Source: Lunatibacter salilacus
GTDB lineage: Bacteria > Bacteroidota > Bacteroidia > Cytophagales > Cyclobacteriaceae
Assembly (NCBI RefSeq): GCF_009797935.1
Contig: NZ_VOLC01000024.1
Coordinates: 42,569 to 106,568 of the forward strand
Direction of reading: 5' to 3'
DNA length: 64,000 bases
In this document: one piece after another, positions 49,401 through 58,121 of the stretch
Layout of the letters: each line of letters opens with the position of its first letter
Numbering within the stretch: the first letter of the stretch is position 1
The notes under the pieces: generated by a model
What the model was told of the DNA's origin: nothing
Database searches by the model: none
What the model saw: the letters and a program-made list of their open reading frames with translations, nothing else
Translations under genes and position numbers: made by a program

Positions 49401-49920
49401 TGGGACGAGTACTTTCGAGCAAACTGTTGCCGTATCTCCCAATACCTTGGCGCAGCCTCAGATCGTCATCAATGGATCTCAACTTACCTCCCTAGTTCCC
49501 GCAGGCCGGTACCAATGGTATCGAAACGGCAATAGAATAGACGGAGCTACGACAAGGTCATACATGGCTGATGATGGAGGGTCTTACCAAGTAACAGTGA
49601 TCGACGACGCATGTAATAGACTGTCGGCTCCTGTTGTGATTTCCAGTCTGGAAAATGAACCCGACCTGGGAAGGCTTGGCTATTCGATTGGCCCCAATCC
49701 GGTGACGGACAAATTGGTAGTGGGAATGCGAAATAGTTATCTCGGTGAGGTTGTCTTCGAAATATACTCGACTTCAGGCAAGTTGATGCGAAAATATACA
49801 ATGGACAAGGCTCAGTTTGAGGCAAGTCTGGAACTCGATATATCATTTTCAAATGGTCTTTATGTGTTAAAAATTAGGACAGGCCAATCAGTGGTCACGA
49901 AAAAAATCCTTAAAGAATAA
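46474..49920 (+). CDS. Secreted S8 (subtilisin-like) protease with T9SS type A tail
   Basis: A 1148-residue exported protease. The signal ends SKAQ; catalytic triad D126 (VGIYDQT), H157 (NHATHVTG) and S365 (LSGTSMAAPN), oxyanion N271 (AAGND). A beta-rich pre-C domain follows (~440-550), then beta repeats of unknown type (~575-880), a PKD domain (~910-970, VTSYSWSFG), an Ig-like segment, and a C-terminal Por secretion domain (last ~75 residues: GPNPVTDKLVV, LYVLKIRTG). It is secreted by type IX and probably anchored at the surface. Position after SusCD suggests it makes or trims peptides for that transporter. Confidence 0.93.
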   Translation: MKKGILCAIFVVLSLTSKAQNVFSQHTDLLEVRREVFERLRQNVQQYSLSPKERIEISSRIGIPMTISLEGDRVARFQYLDGENHPVYYTTHNVTAAITNGARTLQTGGSLNVELEGQGMIVGIYDQTRPRVNHSEFGNRVTQLDGSTETISNHATHVTGTILASGNNANARGMARAATGWAFNWDADVSKMMQNSYDPDLNPSGHLISNHSYGILVGWFRDNSGNWAWSGNESISSREDYRFGFYTAKSRQIDELTFAKPYYTVVWAAGNDRSDIGDGTREADGPGDSIGPEGVAKNNITIGAVNGISNYTGPESVVMSSFSSWGPVDDGRIKPDLVSMGVNVFSTAIINDGAADGYATLSGTSMAAPNVTGAMLLLQELYRNRNAGRYMRSATLKALTIQTAKEAGMNEGPDYMNGWGLLDAEASARMIIDENGSSKAIRELVLDNGQTYEFDFISDGIEPIKVTIAWTDPPGTSPSPSLNPRTPMLVNDLDIRIIAEDGTVFFPWTLNPNGGVSAVAARNADNFRDNVEQIEIKTPSSQRYTVRVNHKRALQHARQPYSLVFSAGVVDGQVNTLYWIGQNANWNNPNNWSLSSNGPAAGIVPNDGTRVVIDQPVAQGVINLSANTQAFSVNLFGNSPFNLNLNGNTLTLESGLRSSNPEAGISNGTLAFEASNTNENVLDFGQVALSNVDVNVNEGNWRVLTLPTISSLVFNDATVNLDLAGISVGNLQVMGNSALTGRLGQVTFTETLEVDENASFSPEFSFNFNGTDGVFEDASKGELDRLIVTKGSLSVQSIGQSQSIRVLSGELEILQESVETNVIEMNRGVSLVLPNNGALTIMENILFGSGSGTTTISAAGKARIIHNVYRKYCAQQVSVTNVDLEGQAVVNFGPNASLVNSANWLNIACDNVLFPNFEVRFSCAGGLTEFINLTEGTVTSYSWSFGNLGSSTSMNPTFIFNNARSYNIVLTVRGPGGTSTFEQTVAVSPNTLAQPQIVINGSQLTSLVPAGRYQWYRNGNRIDGATTRSYMADDGGSYQVTVIDDACNRLSAPVVISSLENEPDLGRLGYSIGPNPVTDKLVVGMRNSYLGEVVFEIYSTSGKLMRKYTMDKAQFEASLELDISFSNGLYVLKIRTGQSVVTKKILKE

Positions 49921-49921
49921 A

Positions 49922-49942
49922 CAGTTATGTTTCCCATAACTG
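49922..49942 (+). terminator. Weak hairpin after the S8 protease gene
   Basis: An 8-bp stem CAGTTATG (49922-49929) with CATAACTG (49935-49942), one nucleotide after the stop codon, without a T tail. It may be a 3' end stabiliser rather than a terminator. Confidence 0.4.
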
Positions 49943-49983
49943 GAATGGATGAAGAGCTAATGTAAATCTTCTTTCTTTTTTTG

Positions 49984-49991
49984 TAACTTTG
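49984..49991 (+). promoter_or_regulatory. -7 box (TAACTTTG) for queD-lpxB
   Basis: Exact TAnnTTTG match ending 21 nt before ATG 50013, embedded in a T-rich stretch. It argues against a TTG start at 49989, which would lie inside the promoter. Confidence 0.55.
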
Positions 49992-50012
49992 CACTCTGAA
50001 TTGAAAGAAGCC

Positions 50013-50432
50013 ATGATACATGTCTGTAGAAAGGAGCATTTTAATGCTGCCCATAAATTATGGAACCCAAACTGGAGCGAGGAAAAAAACAAGGAAGTTT
50101 TTGGCCCTTGCGCCAATGTAAATTGGCATGGTCATAATTTTGAGCTTATCGTAACTGTCAAAGGCAGACCGGATCCGGAAACAGGCTTTGTAGTGGATTT
50201 AAAGCAGCTCAGTATTCTGATTCGCAGAGAAGTAATTGACAAAGTAGACCACAAGAACCTAAACGTTGACGTGGATTTTATGGCGGGCAAAATGGCCAGT
50301 TGCGAAAATTTGGTCATGGAATTCTGGAGGATTTTGGCCCCGGAAGTTGACAAGATTGTTACGTCGGGTGGATTGTATAAACTTACGCTTTATGAAACCC
50401 CCCGAAATTTTGTGGAATATTTTGGTGAGTAA
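50013..50432 (+). CDS. queD: 6-carboxytetrahydropterin synthase
   Basis: A 139-residue QueD/PTPS-family protein from ATG 50013, converting dihydroneopterin triphosphate to carboxytetrahydropterin, the substrate of QueE. Zinc His residues are seen in HFNAAHKL and NWHGHNF, and the catalytic Cys in GPCANV. The C-terminal LYETPRNFVEYF is a family signature. The start was chosen because the promoter box overlaps any earlier start. The lpxB start follows 23 nt after its stop. Confidence 0.92.
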   Translation: MIHVCRKEHFNAAHKLWNPNWSEEKNKEVFGPCANVNWHGHNFELIVTVKGRPDPETGFVVDLKQLSILIRREVIDKVDHKNLNVDVDFMAGKMASCENLVMEFWRILAPEVDKIVTSGGLYKLTLYETPRNFVEYFGE

Positions 50433-50454
50433 ATTTCCCTAACGACAAAATACC

Positions 50455-51564
50455 TTGAAATACTACCTCATAGCCGGAGAGCGATCGGGCGACCTACATG
50501 CATCCAACCTGATGGATGAGCTTACCCGCATGGACCAAAAGGCGATTTTTCGGGGTATGGGCGGAGGATATATGGAAAAAGCAGGGTTACAGGTTACCGC
50601 ACATTATGAAGAGATGGCAATGATGGGCTTTGTTGAGGTCCTGTTAGGTTTCCGAAAAGTTATCCGGTATTTATCGTTGATTAAAAAGGATCTGCTGAAT
50701 TTTAAACCGGATGCGCTGATTTTAATCGATTATGGAGGCTTCAATATGAAGATCGCCAAATTCGCCTCTAAAGTTGGCATTCCAGTTCATTATTATATTC
50801 CTCCGAAAGTTTGGGCGTGGAATCAGCGAAGGGCGCTAACCTTAAAAAAACACGTAACATCCCTATACACCATCCTTCCCTTTGAACCGGACTTTTTTTC
50901 CACATTCGATTGGGAAGTACCTTATGTCGGTAACCCGGTCCGCGATGAATTGGTGAAATTCAGTCCCAATATTACTTTTAAATCACACAATAACCTAGAT
51001 GGCAAGCCCGTCATAGCCCTACTCCCAGGAAGTCGTAAGCAGGAAGTATCAGGCATGCTGTCAACGATGTTGGGTGTAGTAAGGCAGTTTCCGCAATGGA
51101 GTTTTGTAGTGGCAGGGGTGGACAACTTACCCGCTGACATTTACCAAGATGCGGAAAAACATGGAATTAAAACGGTTTTTAACCAAACCTATGACCTTTT
51201 AAATATTGCGCATGCTGCCGTGGTCACATCCGGTACGGCTACTTTAGAAACCGCACTTTTTAATGTTCCCCAAGTAGTGGTCTATAAGACCAGTCCAATA
51301 ACCTATAGTATTGCCAAGCATCTGGTAAAAATCCCCTTTATCTCATTAGTCAATCTCATCGCAGGCCATGAAGTTGTTCGTGAGCTTATTCAGGATGCGT
51401 ATAATGAAGCCCGATTGGTTGAAGAACTTTCGGCAATTGCAGAGAAAGGGTTGCAAAGGCAGGCTGTATTGAAAGGGTATTTGGAGGTTCAAGAAAAAAT
51501 TGGGCATAAAAAAGCCTCGCAGGAAACTGCAAGGCTAATTGTTGAAAGTTTATCAATGGCTTAA
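50455..51564 (+). CDS. lpxB: Lipid-A-disaccharide synthase
   Basis: A 369-residue GT19 enzyme joining UDP-2,3-diacylglucosamine and lipid X. It starts with TTG and reads KYYLIAGERSGDLHASNL, followed by GMGGGYMEKAG, IDYGGFNMK, HYYIPPKVWAWNQRR, LLPGSRKQEV and VTSGTATLETALFNVPQVVVYKT, all LpxB hallmarks. It works at the inner membrane. Downstream of queD on the same transcript; its stop is 2 nt from the end of convergent clpX. Confidence 0.94.
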   Translation: MKYYLIAGERSGDLHASNLMDELTRMDQKAIFRGMGGGYMEKAGLQVTAHYEEMAMMGFVEVLLGFRKVIRYLSLIKKDLLNFKPDALILIDYGGFNMKIAKFASKVGIPVHYYIPPKVWAWNQRRALTLKKHVTSLYTILPFEPDFFSTFDWEVPYVGNPVRDELVKFSPNITFKSHNNLDGKPVIALLPGSRKQEVSGMLSTMLGVVRQFPQWSFVVAGVDNLPADIYQDAEKHGIKTVFNQTYDLLNIAHAAVVTSGTATLETALFNVPQVVVYKTSPITYSIAKHLVKIPFISLVNLIAGHEVVRELIQDAYNEARLVEELSAIAEKGLQRQAVLKGYLEVQEKIGHKKASQETARLIVESLSMA

Positions 51565-51566
51565 AA

Positions 51567-52793
51567 TCAAGCGACTTGAAGTTTTTTGAATTTTGATTTG
51601 TCAAATTGTGACCTGGCATAATCACCATCTATAACCAATTCCTTGACTGAATCATCAGAGGGTAATTCATACATGGCGTCTGTGATTATGGCTTCACAAA
51701 TAGATCTCAATCCCCGTGCCCCCAAGTTAAATTCTACGGCTTTCTCCACAATAAAATCTATCCCGTCTTCTTCAAAGGAAAGTTCTACATCTTCCATGGC
51801 CAGCAATTTAATGTATTGCTTGGTTAGCGCATTTTTTGGCTCCGTTAGGATCTTTTTCAAAGTTTCCCTATCCAACGGATCCAAATGAGTTACCACCGGA
51901 AGCCGCCCTATAAGTTCAGGAATTAATCCAAAAGATTTCAAATCTTGTGATGTGACATATTGCAGGAGGTTATTTCTGTCAATTAATTCAGTTTCAGATT
52001 TTTTACTGAAGCCCATAGGCTGGGTATTAAGCCTGCTGGCAATATGCCTGGTGATACCGTCAAATGCACCTCCGCAAATAAAGAGTATATTGTCAGTGTT
52101 CACCGCGATCATCTTTTGATCCGGGTGTTTTCGTCCTCCTTGTGGTGGGACGTTGACCACGGTTCCTTCGAGCAATTTCAATAACGCTTGTTGAACACCT
52201 TCACCGCTCACATCCCTTGTAATAGATGGATTGTCAGACTTGCGGGCTATTTTGTCCAATTCGTCGATATAAACAATTCCCCGTTCGGCGGATTCAACGT
52301 TATAGTCGGCGGATTGTAAAAGGCGCGTCAGGATGCTTTCCACATCTTCCCCTACATAACCTGCTTCAGTCAGCACTGTCGCATCGGCTATGCAAAAGGG
52401 AACTTCCAATATTTTGGCCAGGGTTTTTGCCAAATAGGTTTTACCCGTTCCAGTATCCCCGACCATGATGATGTTGGATTTTTCAATTTTGATTTCATCC
52501 TCGTCAGTTTCCTTTTGCCCTAGGCGCTTGTAGTGATTGTAGACAGCTACAGTAAGGATTTTTTTCGCTTCTTGTTGCCCGATTACATACTGGTCCAAGT
52601 ATTCTGTCAGTTCTTTTGGCTTTCGGAGTTTGAACTTCGGCTTTTTAACCTGTTTTTTGGTTTTGTCTTCTTCACCCAGGATTTGATAGGCCTGATCGAT
52701 GCAGAAATTGCATATATGGGCAGAAATGCCCGAAACCATCAGGTCTACGTCTTTTTTATTCCTTCCACAAAAGGAACACGTCGTTTGAGCCAT
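51567..52793 (-). CDS. clpX: ClpX, ATP-binding subunit of ClpXP
   Basis: About 408 residues from ATG 52793 (a TTG at 52799 is also in frame). Contains the C4 zinc finger (CSFCG and HICNFC), AAA+ Walker [13 protein letters not shown], Walker B VYIDELDK, the pore loop region GYVGEDVES, and sensor motifs in [10 protein letters not shown] and GARGLRSI. ClpX unfolds tagged proteins and feeds ClpP. It starts 6 nt after the clpP stop, in the conserved order tig-clpP-clpX. Confidence 0.97.
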   Translation of the reverse strand: MAQTTCSFCGRNKKDVDLMVSGISAHICNFCIDQAYQILGEEDKTKKQVKKPKFKLRKPKELTEYLDQYVIGQQEAKKILTVAVYNHYKRLGQKETDEDEIKIEKSNIIMVGDTGTGKTYLAKTLAKILEVPFCIADATVLTEAGYVGEDVESILTRLLQSADYNVESAERGIVYIDELDKIARKSDNPSITRDVSGEGVQQALLKLLEGTVVNVPPQGGRKHPDQKMIAVNTDNILFICGGAFDGITRHIASRLNTQPMGFSKKSETELIDRNNLLQYVTSQDLKSFGLIPELIGRLPVVTHLDPLDRETLKKILTEPKNALTKQYIKLLAMEDVELSFEEDGIDFIVEKAVEFNLGARGLRSICEAIITDAMYELPSDDSVKELVIDGDYARSQFDKSKFKKLQVA

Positions 52794-52799
52794 TTTCAA

Positions 52800-53474
52800 T
52801 TATTTTGCTTTTTTTATAAGTACTTCATCGATGAGTCCGTACTCCTTCGCTTCATCGGCACGCATCCAATAATCGCGATCTGAATCTCTCTCTATGATTT
52901 CTGTACTTTTGCCACTATGCTCAGCCAAAATATCATACAATTCCTTTCTCAATTCTAAAATTTGCTTTACGGAAATCTCCATATCTTTGGATTGACCTTG
53001 CATGCCACCGGATGGCTGGTGGATCATAATTCGGGAGTGGGGAAGTGCGGCCCGCTTCCCGGCAGCTCCTCCTGCAAGAAGTACCGCACCCATAGATGCC
53101 GCCAGACCGGTACAGATTGTACCTACCTCTGGGGCAATATACTGCATGGTATCGTAGATTCCTAACCCAGCATATACAGAGCCTCCAGGACTGTTGATGT
53201 ACAGTAAAATGTCTTTTTTAGAGTCTGTTGATTCTAAAAATAATAACTGGGCCGTAATGATGTTGGCGACATGGTCGTCTACACCAGTACCTAAAAAGAT
53301 GATCCTGTCCATGATCAATCGGGAAAAAACATCAATTTCCCTGAAATTAGTAGGCCTTTCCTCGATTACCGAACGTGTCATATTCTCAACATAATCGGTA
53401 TATTGATCGAAGGCGCTTCCGTTTACCCCTTGGTGCTTGACAGCAAAATCCCTAAATTCTTTTTTGTTAAGCAT
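52800..53474 (-). CDS. clpP: ClpP protease proteolytic subunit
   Basis: A 224-residue serine protease subunit. Catalytic Ser in [10 protein letters not shown], His in [10 protein letters not shown], and the Asp in ERDSDRDYW complete the triad; [12 protein letters not shown] forms the oxyanion region. It assembles as two heptameric rings with ClpX. Its own -7 box lies 22 nt upstream of the ATG, and a terminator after tig separates the two. Confidence 0.97.
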   Translation of the reverse strand: MLNKKEFRDFAVKHQGVNGSAFDQYTDYVENMTRSVIEERPTNFREIDVFSRLIMDRIIFLGTGVDDHVANIITAQLLFLESTDSKKDILLYINSPGGSVYAGLGIYDTMQYIAPEVGTICTGLAASMGAVLLAGGAAGKRAALPHSRIMIHQPSGGMQGQSKDMEISVKQILELRKELYDILAEHSGKSTEIIERDSDRDYWMRADEAKEYGLIDEVLIKKAK

Positions 53475-53495
53475 ATTTTTGGTTTAATGAGATTA

Positions 53496-53503
53496 CAAAA
53501 ATA
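53496..53503 (-). promoter_or_regulatory. -7 box (TATTTTTG) for clpP-clpX
   Basis: Exact TAnnTTTG match on the minus strand, 22 nt before the clpP ATG. It overlaps the T tail of the tig terminator. Confidence 0.45.
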
Positions 53504-53529
53504 AAAAAAAGCCCTTATAAATTAAGGAC
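53504..53529 (-). terminator. Terminator of tig
   Basis: On the minus strand, GTCCTTA (53523-53529) pairs with TAAGGGC (53511-53517, one G-T wobble), followed by a run of eight T. Lies ~28 nt after the tig stop. Confidence 0.65.
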
Positions 53530-53556
53530 TTTCAATTTAACAATTTATTCTTTGAA

Positions 53557-54885
53557 TTAGTTTTCTAAAAGTTCATTGAACTTTTCTACTGATATAACCT
53601 CCTCTTTTGGTGAGGTTTTTTCTTTCACAAATGCGATTACCTTTTCGTTTTGGACGGTAGTTAACATCTGCATGTAATGCTGTCCATCATTTCCTTGGAG
53701 ATAATTATTTACAAACATGTCCATGTTCTCTTCCAACTGAGCACTCATCCCTGAGGCGCCAAACTGTCCGCGAATCATTTCCCTGGTTTTTTCAATAACT
53801 TCCTCTTGTTCGGCTTTGATATTGTTTTTTTCGGCAATGGTATTGGAAATCAAGCTCCAAGTCAGTTGGCGAACATAGACTGGAAACTCTTTCTCCACTT
53901 CTTCTTCTGAAAGTTTGTCACTATTTGCCTTGATCAGCCATTCCTTTAAGAATTCTTCTGGAAGGTCGATGGAGGCTTTTGCAATTAGCGCTTTTTTGAT
54001 TTCTTCCTCAGAAAACAATTTCAACTCTTTATTGTAATTTTCCCCTAATATCTCCTTAATTTTCGCAAGAAATTCCTCTTCGGAAGTCACCTGATTGGGT
54101 CCGAATACTTTGTCGAAAAGTTCTTGGTTAAGTTCTGCCTCTTCGGTACGGTTAATATTCTGTACTGTGAAGGTATAATCGCCCGAAATATTGGCAGCTT
54201 CGTCTTCAGAAATAGATAAAATCTCAGCTAAATCAGATTTTACTGCCTTGGACGGATCAAACTCGATAACAGCACCTTTTTCAACACCAATAAACTTTTT
54301 GACAGAACGGCCATCCAGTTTTGAAAGCGGCAGAGACAATGTCTTCTCGAATGATCCGTCAACAGCTTTCAAGTCTCCGTATAGAAAGTCGTTTTCTTCG
54401 CTGATGTCGGGATTAGTCATTTTCCCGTATTGTCTCTTAATATTGGTCAAGGCATCGTTAACTTCCTTGTCCGAAAGTTCTATCGTATAGGTTTTGGCAT
54501 CAAGTTCGGATTCCAAATCTATGTCAACCTGATCTACAAATCCGATTTTGTAGGAAAATTCAAACTCCGTTTGCTTCTTCCAATCCAAATCTGTCGCACC
54601 ATCTGTCTGGGGAAGAGGGTCTCCGAGTACTTTGAAGGACTGCTCTTTTATGTATTCATTTAGTGAAGTAGATAAAATTTGATTGATTTCATCCACAAGC
54701 ACAGAGGTACCATACAGATTTTTGACCATGGAAACCGGTGCCTTTCCTGGCCTAAAACCCTTGATAGTTGCTTTTTTGGCGTAGTCTTTTATTTTTGAAT
54801 CTACTTTTTGTCCATAATCTGCTTCTGTTAACTTAATTTTGATAGAAGCTTCATTGGCAGCGTGCTTGTCTAATGTAATTTCCAA
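53557..54885 (-). CDS. tig: Trigger factor
   Basis: About 442 residues from a TTG at 54885 (LEITLDKHAAN). The frame is open to 54915, but the promoter's -7 box lies at 54898-54905, so the start must be downstream. N-terminal ribosome-binding signature KGFRPGKAP; the middle domain is a diverged FKBP-type PPIase region; the C-terminal helical arms follow. Trigger factor is the ribosome-bound chaperone for nascent chains. Its neighbours clpP and clpX match the widely conserved tig-clpP-clpX order. Confidence 0.93.
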   Translation of the reverse strand: MEITLDKHAANEASIKIKLTEADYGQKVDSKIKDYAKKATIKGFRPGKAPVSMVKNLYGTSVLVDEINQILSTSLNEYIKEQSFKVLGDPLPQTDGATDLDWKKQTEFEFSYKIGFVDQVDIDLESELDAKTYTIELSDKEVNDALTNIKRQYGKMTNPDISEENDFLYGDLKAVDGSFEKTLSLPLSKLDGRSVKKFIGVEKGAVIEFDPSKAVKSDLAEILSISEDEAANISGDYTFTVQNINRTEEAELNQELFDKVFGPNQVTSEEEFLAKIKEILGENYNKELKLFSEEEIKKALIAKASIDLPEEFLKEWLIKANSDKLSEEEVEKEFPVYVRQLTWSLISNTIAEKNNIKAEQEEVIEKTREMIRGQFGASGMSAQLEENMDMFVNNYLQGNDGQHYMQMLTTVQNEKVIAFVKEKTSPKEEVISVEKFNELLEN

Positions 54886-54897
54886 AGGAATGATGTT

Positions 54898-54905
54898 TAA
54901 AGTTA
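54898..54905 (-). promoter_or_regulatory. -7 box (TAACTTTA) for tig
   Basis: Seven of eight positions match TAnnTTTG on the minus strand. It places the transcription start near 54890, only a few nucleotides before the TTG start codon. Confidence 0.4.
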
Positions 54906-54975
54906 CCAATAACAAAAACCCCCAATCTGGATCTTAACCCTATGGGCACCTGATCCAGATCGAGGGATTGTAATG

Positions 54976-55057
54976 TGCGGATAGAGGGACTCGAACCCCC
55001 ATGCCTTACGGCGCTAGATCCTAAGTCTAGTGCGTCTACCAATTTCGCCACATCCGC
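54976..55057 (-). tRNA. tRNA-Leu (anticodon TAG)
   Basis: 82-nt tRNA with acceptor stem GCGGATG pairing TATCCGC and discriminator A. The D-arm contains the AAATTGGTAGACGC region, the anticodon stem is CTAGA/TCTAG with loop CTTAGGA (anticodon UAG, Leu CUA), a short variable arm GCCGTAAGGC typical of class II tRNA, and the T-arm GGGGGTTCGAGTCCCTC. CCA is not encoded. Read on the minus strand, upstream of tig. Confidence 0.95.
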
Positions 55058-55189
55058 AAATAATACTCGTGTATCTGTTGAGCCGTTACTTATGTAACAA
55101 AAAAAGACACAAGAAACATGCCTAAACCGAAACATCTGCCATTTTTGGCATTTGCTACCCTTGAAGCACGTTTTTCTTCAATGTGGATG

Positions 55190-55219
55190 CAAATGTAAGC
55201 ATGAATTTCAAAGATTCAA
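55190..55219 (-). promoter_or_regulatory. Promoter for tRNA-Leu
   Basis: On the minus strand, TTG (55217-55219), exactly 19 nt, then TACATTTG (55190-55197), a full TAnnTTTG match. The same spacing is found in all three rRNA promoters. The transcript would carry a ~125-nt 5' extension before the tRNA. Confidence 0.65.
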
Positions 55220-55294
55220 TAAGTCAGAGAAAAAAAATATAAATTATTTAGCAAAAGGCACCCTTTAGTTGGTAGATTTGTTACTTTAGATCAT

Positions 55295-57514
55295 ATGATT
55301 AAGATAGACATAGAGGAAGAACGTAGGGAAATCCTAAAAAGGTATAGGAGACTTTTACGTGTAGCCAAACCACTATTAAAAGATGGGGATGCCAAGCTTA
55401 TCAAGAAAGCATTCAATGTATCTAACGATGCGCATAAGGACATGCGTAGGAAATCCGGCGAACCTTATATCTATCACCCGCTTGAGGTCGCTCTGATCTG
55501 CGTGGAGGAGATTGGATTAGGGACCACCAGCATCATTTCCGCACTCCTTCATGATGTAGTGGAGGATACCGAAATAGAGCTTAAAGATATAGAACGGGAG
55601 TTTGGGCTGAAGGTGGCGCAGATCATCGATGGTCTCACCAAAATTTCCGGTGTTTTTGAATATGGGAGTTCGCAGCAGGCGGAAAATTTCCGTAAAATGC
55701 TCATCACCCTTTCTGACGATGTACGGGTAATTTTAATCAAACTTGCTGACCGGCTGAACAACATGCGTACATTGGACAGTATGCCACGCCATAAGCAGTT
55801 GAAAATTGCCTCCGAGACCAAGTACCTGTACGCCCCGCTTTCCCATCGCTTGGGGTTATATAGTATCAAGTCCGAGCTGGAGGATCTCTATCTGAAGTTT
55901 ACAGACAGGGAAACCTATGATTCAATTATCCATAAGATCAATGAAACGAGGGTATCCCGTAATAAATTCATTAAGACTTTTATTGCTCCCATTCAACATG
56001 AGCTGGAGCATCAGAAGATTAAGTTTACCATTAAAGGGAGGCCAAAATCTATTTTTTCCGTCTATAATAAAATGACCAAGCAGAATATTCCTTTTGAGGA
56101 GGTTTATGATCTGTTTGCGATTCGAATTATTGTGGATACCGCTCTTGAAAATGAAAAGGCGGATTGTTGGCAGGTTTATTCCATTGTGACAGATTTTTAT
56201 CGGCCAAATCCCGACCGTCTTCGGGATTGGATCAACACCCCGCGTGCCAACGGATATGAATCCCTTCATACCACAGTAATGAGTCAGACAGGTCAATGGG
56301 TGGAAGTTCAGATACGGACTCAACGAATGGACGATATTGCCGAAAGGGGCTATGCCGCACATTGGAAATATAAGGAAAAGGAAAATTCCCCTGAGAGAGG
56401 GGCCGCCGGGTTGGATGATTGGATTACCCAAGTGAGAACCATTTTGGAAAACAATGACGGCTCTGCGATTGAGTTTATGGACGATTTCAGGGGTAATCTT
56501 TTTGTTGATGAAGTATTCGTCTTTACACCAAAAGGAGACTTGAAAGTTTTACCTTCCGGTGCCACCGCATTGGATTTTGCCTTTGAGATCCATTCGGAGG
56601 TAGGGGTAAGGTGTATAGGAGCTAAGGTCAACCAACGCCTAGTATCTATAGGGCATAAGCTAAAAAATGGGGATCAGGTAGAAATACTGACTTCGAAAAA
56701 GCAGAAGCCAAACGAGGACTGGCTGAAATCGGTCGTTACTTCCAGAGCCAAGGCAAAAATAAAGGATGCCCTGAAAGAGGAGAAGAAGCAGGTTGTTCTA
56801 GATGGAAAAGAAATCGTACAGCGGAAACTCAAACAGATGAAAATGGAGTTTTCGTCAGTAACAGTGGAGCAACTCAGGGCCTATTTTGAAACCAAAACGA
56901 CTTCTGAATTCTATTATCGGGTAGGAAAGGGAATCATCGATCCGACATCCATCAAAAGCTTTAGGGATTTCAAACAGGAAAAGAGGCTGAGAAAAAATCC
57001 GATGATACATGTCACGGATGAATCTTCTTTTACCAAGGAAATAAAGCATCTGAAAGGCCCGGAACATGACCAATTGCTTATCGGTGAGGACATGGACGTG
57101 GTTGATTATATTCTGGCAAAATGTTGCAATCCTATTCCCGGTGATGATGTGTTTGGTTTTGTCACGGTAAATGAAGGTATCAAAATTCACCGTACCTCTT
57201 GCCCAAATGCCCTAGAATTGCTGTCGAATCATGGAAACCGCGTCATTAAGGCCCGTTGGACGAGTCAACAGGAAATCGCATTTCTCGCTGGACTTAGGAT
57301 TATCGGAACAGACCGGGTCGGACTGATTAGTGACCTGACCAAGGTAATATCCAATGAGCTAAAGGTAAACATGCGGTCCATCACGGTTGATTCAGACTCC
57401 GGCCTTTTTGAAGGCAGTATCAAACTATACGTACATAGTACAAACCACCTGGAAAAACTCATCCAAAATTTATCTACAATTCCGGGGGTTCTCAAGGTGT
57501 CTCGCTTTGATTGA
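55295..57514 (+). CDS. spoT: RelA/SpoT-type (p)ppGpp synthetase/hydrolase
   Basis: A 739-residue long RSH enzyme. The N-terminal HD hydrolase domain has YIYHPLEVA and LLHDVVEDT; the synthetase domain has RIIVDT and PRANGYESLHTTVM. A TGS domain (VFVFTPKGDLKVLPSGATALDFAFEIH), a zinc-finger-like CCNPIPGDDVFGFVT region and a C-terminal ACT domain (GLISDLTKVISNELKVNMRSI) follow. It sets (p)ppGpp levels in the stringent response. Both catalytic domains look intact, so it is probably bifunctional. Confidence 0.95.
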   Translation: MIKIDIEEERREILKRYRRLLRVAKPLLKDGDAKLIKKAFNVSNDAHKDMRRKSGEPYIYHPLEVALICVEEIGLGTTSIISALLHDVVEDTEIELKDIEREFGLKVAQIIDGLTKISGVFEYGSSQQAENFRKMLITLSDDVRVILIKLADRLNNMRTLDSMPRHKQLKIASETKYLYAPLSHRLGLYSIKSELEDLYLKFTDRETYDSIIHKINETRVSRNKFIKTFIAPIQHELEHQKIKFTIKGRPKSIFSVYNKMTKQNIPFEEVYDLFAIRIIVDTALENEKADCWQVYSIVTDFYRPNPDRLRDWINTPRANGYESLHTTVMSQTGQWVEVQIRTQRMDDIAERGYAAHWKYKEKENSPERGAAGLDDWITQVRTILENNDGSAIEFMDDFRGNLFVDEVFVFTPKGDLKVLPSGATALDFAFEIHSEVGVRCIGAKVNQRLVSIGHKLKNGDQVEILTSKKQKPNEDWLKSVVTSRAKAKIKDALKEEKKQVVLDGKEIVQRKLKQMKMEFSSVTVEQLRAYFETKTTSEFYYRVGKGIIDPTSIKSFRDFKQEKRLRKNPMIHVTDESSFTKEIKHLKGPEHDQLLIGEDMDVVDYILAKCCNPIPGDDVFGFVTVNEGIKIHRTSCPNALELLSNHGNRVIKARWTSQQEIAFLAGLRIIGTDRVGLISDLTKVISNELKVNMRSITVDSDSGLFEGSIKLYVHSTNHLEKLIQNLSTIPGVLKVSRFD

Positions 57515-57547
57515 CCTACCGATCTGGGACTTTCCCGATAACTAACG

Positions 57548-57555
57548 TATATTTG
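57548..57555 (+). promoter_or_regulatory. -7 box (TATATTTG) for the Fur-family gene
   Basis: Exact TAnnTTTG match ending 14 nt before ATG 57570. The -33 region lacks a TTG at the usual spacing (a TGG is close). Confidence 0.4.
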
Positions 57556-57569
57556 TAAAAAAATTCAGC

Positions 57570-58055
57570 ATGCCCATGGTTTTAACCGAAAGTCCATATG
57601 AAAAGGTAAAGAAGATATTTACCGCTTATTTGGAAAATAAAAAACTTAGAAAGACTCCTGAGAGATTTGCGATTTTAGAGGAGATTTACGGTAGAGGGGG
57701 TCACTTTGACGTGGAGTCCCTTTATATAAGTATGAAAAACAAAAACTACCGTGTCAGCAGGGCGACGGTATATAATACGTTAGATCTATTGGTGGAGTGC
57801 GATCTGGTTACAAAGCATCAGTTTGGGAAAAACCTGGCCCAATATGAGAAATCATACGGCTATAAACAACATGACCATCTGATTTGCACGGAGTGTCATC
57901 AGGTGAAGGAGTTTTGTGATCCAAGAATCCAGAATATTCAAAATACCGTGGGGGAGATATTACAATTCAACATTATCCACCACTCCCTTATTTTATATGG
58001 AAACTGCACAGACAGCTCCTGTGAATTTAGGCCGAAAGTGAAAATTAAGAACTAA
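57570..58055 (+). CDS. Fur-family transcriptional regulator
   Basis: A 161-residue FUR-family protein (Fur, Zur or PerR type). Winged-helix part: [27 protein letters not shown] and the recognition helix [21 protein letters not shown]. Dimer/metal part: [19 protein letters not shown] and CTDSSCEF, giving two Cys-x2/4-Cys pairs for the structural zinc. The regulatory His/Asp site is consistent with iron, but the metal cannot be told from sequence. No Fur-box-like target was identified in the window. Confidence 0.9.
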   Translation: MPMVLTESPYEKVKKIFTAYLENKKLRKTPERFAILEEIYGRGGHFDVESLYISMKNKNYRVSRATVYNTLDLLVECDLVTKHQFGKNLAQYEKSYGYKQHDHLICTECHQVKEFCDPRIQNIQNTVGEILQFNIIHHSLILYGNCTDSSCEFRPKVKIKN

Positions 58056-58121
58056 CTACCTTCCTTTCCCTGATTTAGTAAGAAAATTCCGCAAAGTCAT
58101 CAGATAAATTTTTGAAACCCA

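Noticed and set aside
54898..54915. TTG at 54915 as the trigger factor start
   Set aside because: The -7 promoter box would lie inside the coding region; homologues begin at the EITL motif, giving TTG 54885.
55922..56431. Minus-strand frame inside the RelA/SpoT gene
   Set aside because: Antisense shadow; the plus frame has the complete synthetase domain.
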